Below, piece after piece: positions 60,772-64,000 of a DNA stretch of 64,000 nucleotides. Where the stretch lies: the NCBI RefSeq assembly GCF_041146395.1, contig NC_090983.1, positions 62,751,501 to 62,815,500 on the forward strand. Reading direction: 5' to 3'. Position numbers and translations under genes: made by a program. Positions within the stretch are counted from its first letter, which is position 1, and each line of letters begins with the position of its first letter. The notes beneath the pieces were generated by a model. The model searched no databases, was not told the origin of the DNA, and saw only the letters and a program-made list of their open reading frames with translations. This stretch comes from Eulemur rufifrons. Its lineage: Eukaryota > Chordata > Mammalia > Primates > Lemuridae.

Positions 60772-60879
60772 AAAATGTAAAAAGTGTTAATATTGACTCT
60801 TTTTGTTGCAGAACACTCAGAGCAATTTATCTGTATGTCTCTAGGATGGCATTGAGCACTTGCTTCTTCTAGTATTATA

Positions 60880-61045
60880 GTTATTTATGCACTTCCTGTA
60901 TTTTCCATTCCTAAGTGGTCAGCTCCCATCAGCACTATGAGATCAGATTCCGTATCTATTCATCATTCTGTTCTTCCCTCAACTTCCTACCTAACACTGT
61001 GCCTGGTACATTATGGGTCCTTGAATGCAAATGAAAGTATTCATT
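60880..61045 (+). repeat. L2 3' end fragment
   Basis: agctcccatcagcactatga, cacttctg-free middle, cctaacactgtgcctggtac, attatgggtccttgaatgca: L2-type ending. Confidence 0.6.
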
Positions 61046-62283
61046 TTACACACCTTTATAGCTATGTTGACAAAAAAAATTTCTAAAAGTGTGTTATTTC
61101 CTATTTTAAAGACCAAGATGATTTTTTTAAATTTTCTGTAATTCCTCTTGAGTAGATTATTTAATCTCAGTAGAATAGTGCATTCTACTTAAGCCAATAG
61201 ACCCCAGTCATAAAACATGAAAATACAACTCTATGCATAGTAAAGAAGCTTCTCACTAAATCCCCACTTTGTTGAACTACTCATGATATCAAACCACCAA
61301 TGAATAAAACAAAATTAAGTATTCAAAATTACTGCAGGAAGGGAGACTGCCATCTGGGCATAGTCTAGTGATGTCTCAGAAGGGGAAGTGAGAAGTAGAA
61401 TATTTATAGGATTTTGGAGTCTGGGCTTTTCAAGGTGGGGAGCGGATTGGAATTGGGCAAAGTTCATGACATAGTATTTCAGGATTGACACAGTGAATTC
61501 TGGATCCTGAAGCAAGTTTTGATAGATAAATTAAGTTTCATTAAAAAGTTATTTGTTCAGATGAGCAGAATGCTGTCTTCAATGAGTTAATTTGTAGAAA
61601 ATTCCTGAAGTAGTAAAGTTATTTATTGGTTGTCTTATTTTCCCCAGGCAAAGTTTTCCTGGAACAAACAACTAAGTCATGTTGACAGAGGTGGGCTATG
61701 CTCTTACCTAAGTTATATTGATACAAACAGTCTCTGTTCCCACCCTGTGCCAGCTGCTTCCCCTGCACATGAAGTTGGTGTGTGCCTGAGTCCCATTCAT
61801 GGCACCATGTTGCAATTACTGGACATACAGATGCTGAAGCCTCAGCTTCCCATAGATTTTTCCCTCATAAATACCATTCAAACAGGTGGAATCCATGATA
61901 GAGAGAGCCTGTCTCTCAGAGACAGCTGCTATTTGACAAAGGTTTTAAAGGACTCAAAAACACCATAATTTTTGACTTTCTACTGGGTCTTGACTTCCCC
62001 ATTGATGAAGCTTTTATTCCAGTACTTTACATTCAATGTAATAAGCATCATATAAGCCACTCACAGCTAAATGCTACTAAAGATGGTATAAATTTGTACA
62101 GAAATATTTATGATGAAGTCTAAATGTAAACTTTTCTTTGGGGGCTCAGAGGAAAAAGTAATTCTGAATGGGTTAAATAAGGGAAGATTTTGGGGGTACT
62201 GTTGAAATTTAAGTTGGGCCTTGAAGAGCGAAAGGAAAAAACTGATGCGTAATAATAAAACAATGGGTCTGCTCAGTTTAGTT
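61046..62283. other. Intron, no recognised feature
   Basis: Open frames at 61630-61968 (+) and 61315-61515 (-) without domain support. A pyrimidine-rich CCCCAG at 61642-61648 resembles a splice acceptor, but what follows does not match the KCNH7 tail. Confidence 0.4.
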
Positions 62284-64000
62284 CAGGAGTGGGAACCTTT
62301 TCATGTTGGGTGGCCACATTAATTTAGCTGTAATCAAATAAGGCCGCATTCAAGAAACTTTAATTAGATATATTTAAAAATGTACATTATTTTATAAAAA
62401 ATCTAACTACTATGTACTTAATAATTTCAAAAAATGAAAACTACTTGTTAATTTTAAAGTTAACTACACTTTTAATGACTTTGTTGTGTCTGCTTTTTGT
62501 TGGAAAGCATTTGAATATTTGGTTGCAGCATGGAGGTCCGCAGTTTCAGTTGATCCTCTACATGGGGATCAGTCATTTGTGACCTTAAGGGCATCTTGAT
62601 TTGGGTTAGGAAGGAGAATGTAGACCCACAGCAATAAGCGGTTGAAAAGCGAGAAAGCATTTTGGGGGCATGTTGCTGAAGGCCTGGGTATTCTACTGCA
62701 TTTTTCCATATTCCAGTTGGATCTTTCTTAGCATCAAACAATGACTTTAAAATGTCATCTACTGAGAGCTCAAACAATTCCCTCTGTAGTTCTTTAAGGT
62801 ACCTTAGTGATATCAACTAGGTGAGGCTGAAATGCTAATTTGAGTATGATGTCATGATTCTCAAAGTCAGTGAAACTTTCACTGTGTTTTCCAATTAATA
62901 GGTCTATAACAGCTGCATATTCTTCAAATGATTCACATATATCATCCTGCTCATCAGTGGTGACCTTTGCTAACTGGGGAAAATGTTCATCCAAACTTTT
63001 CTTTTGAAAAAGAAATGTTTTGGAAAAAAAAAAGATAGTTTTTTTCAAAATGCTTGGATTTTTTGCCACATATCATATATAGACTCAGTTTTACCTTGCA
63101 AAGAAATATTCAAGTTGTTTTGATTTGACATGATATCACACAGAAATGTTACATTTCTCTAGAAATCTAATTCACATTGCTGATTCTGTTCTTCATAAAA
63201 TTTAACTATCTGTTCTCTCAGAGATAAAATTTTGGCTAACAACTGTCGCTGCAATAGCCAATGTAGGTTAGAATGATATGGTAAATCCACACTGGTTACC
63301 TCATCTTTCAACGTTAGCATGTTAGGAAACTGAGGATGCCATGTTGCATTTGCAAAAATATAGTTAACAATACTTATAACCTGTTGCAAAGTGCCACTTA
63401 AAATAGCTTTAGCACACAGATTTTGCTGATTCAAGATACAATGAAGGTGCACTTTCTGTACATACACTCACTAAATTTACCAAATTCAGTCCAACTTCAT
63501 GATTATCTTGAAAGTTGTTGAAGATATCTATACCTTGTGTTCTGTTCACAAGAGTGCCCACACAGAGTAAGTCTTCCTAGCAAAGAAAATCTTCTATTAT
63601 GACCTGAATGAAGTATAAAACCTGTGCTGAGTGAGTAGTAGCAGTTGATTCATCCAAAATGATTAAATAATATATATTCTCCTTTTGAAGTATTGCATGA
63701 ATTTGTTCTGTTAAGCTGAAGGCTAATTCATGCTGCCAATCAGTTATGGTTCTCCTTGAAAGAAGCAGTTTTTTGTACTTCGAAAGGTTATCAGGGTCTA
63801 AGCATCCTACAACTTCGACGATGCATTCTTTCACAATTTCCACATCACTGAATGGCTTCCCTTTTTACTCCCGAGTATATAAGCTACTTAATAAATTGCT
63901 TCAGTGGCATTATTTCCAGGTCTTACTGCTGCTTGAAAGAATTATCTTTGCTTTTGCTGATAATTTTTAATTTCTGAAATACAACCATTTCCACCTCTCC
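62284..64000 (-). mobile_element. hAT-Charlie DNA transposon, transposase broken, continues past window
   Basis: The left terminus at 62284 reads caggagtgggaaccttttca, a hAT-type inverted-repeat end; the other end lies outside the window. Interior, on the minus strand, is transposase-derived: GKPFSDVEIVKECIVEVVG (63.9-63.8 kb), then LDESTATTHSAQVLYFI, HCILNQQNLCAKAI, LPYHSNLHWLLQRQLLAKIL, and the C-terminal STFSFLTQIKMPLRSQMTD dimerisation region. The family resembles the transposase part of GTF2IRD2, SCAND3 and ZBED-type host genes. Confidence 0.85.
62472..64000 (-). pseudogene. Decayed hAT transposase gene (partial)
   Basis: Minus-strand coding remnant in at least four pieces: 63843-63577, 63467-63159, 63069-62794 and 62816-62472, with stops or frameshifts between them (for example a stop before GKPFSD at about 63870 and after DFLC at 63577). 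Motifs follow the order of hAT transposases: catalytic-core region (LDESTATTHSAQ), Cys/His-rich HCILNQQNLCAK, the WL-containing insertion and the C-terminal hATC dimerisation motif (FSTAYCCGSTFSFLTQIK). The N-terminus with any BED zinc finger is beyond the window. No sign that it is maintained as a host gene. Confidence 0.83.

Noticed and set aside
61630..61968. Possible last KCNH7 exon after tccccag at 61642-61648
   Set aside because: Translation has no coiled-coil LESQM continuation or known ERG tail.

Overview
The window is nuclear DNA from a primate, most probably a strepsirrhine (lemur-type). The Alu elements have lemur-style sequence; the copy near 7.6 kb carries an extra A-rich link of the 'gacaactaaaaacatatag' type between its arms. 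The young L1 copies end in G-rich 3' UTRs unlike those of human L1. Nothing bacterial or viral is present as an operon or genome, and there is no CRISPR array. Most of the window is intron and old or young transposon DNA.

The only gene I can support is KCNH7 (ERG3, Kv11.3), on the + strand. Six internal coding exons lie at about 9.05, 35.94, 39.45, 41.58, 51.16 and 56.12 kb. Their reading phases chain perfectly (200, 253, 206, 100, 264 and 169 bp). Together they encode the end of pore helix S6, the C-linker, the cyclic-nucleotide-binding homology domain, a serine-rich arginine-rich linker and the start of the C-terminal coiled coil. The upstream exons (PAS domain, S1-S5, pore) and the last exon or exons lie outside the window. 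The introns are long, the largest here being 26.7 kb.

Layout. 0-5.6 kb is an old L1 interrupted by an Alu and by a mariner transposon with both inverted repeats. 6.6-8.5 kb holds a GATA microsatellite with an old repeat and two Alus. After the first exon, the long intron holds an old LINE (17.8-18.6 kb) hit by a young minus-strand L1 with an uninterrupted ORF2 and a perfect 15-bp target-site duplication (18.6-23.1 kb). A short L1 insertion with an apparent 690-bp 3' transduction follows (24.3-25.2 kb), then an L1 with a twin-priming inversion (26.0-27.6 kb). 28-41 kb contains ancient MIR, L2 and L1 fragments around three exons and a pogo/Tigger-like MITE (40.8-41.2 kb). 42-56 kb is intron with an L2-like region and scattered fragments, plus two exons. 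56.4-64 kb holds an Alu, another young L1 with a perfect duplication, a probable LTR, a MER5-like element and a broken hAT transposase that runs off the window end.

The interesting content is the record of retrotransposition mechanisms (transduction, twin priming, nested insertion, a coding-competent ORF2) inside an ion-channel gene, and a possible read-through short isoform of KCNH7. I saw no convincing new molecular system. Repeat family names are from recognition of consensus-like sequence, not from a database search.
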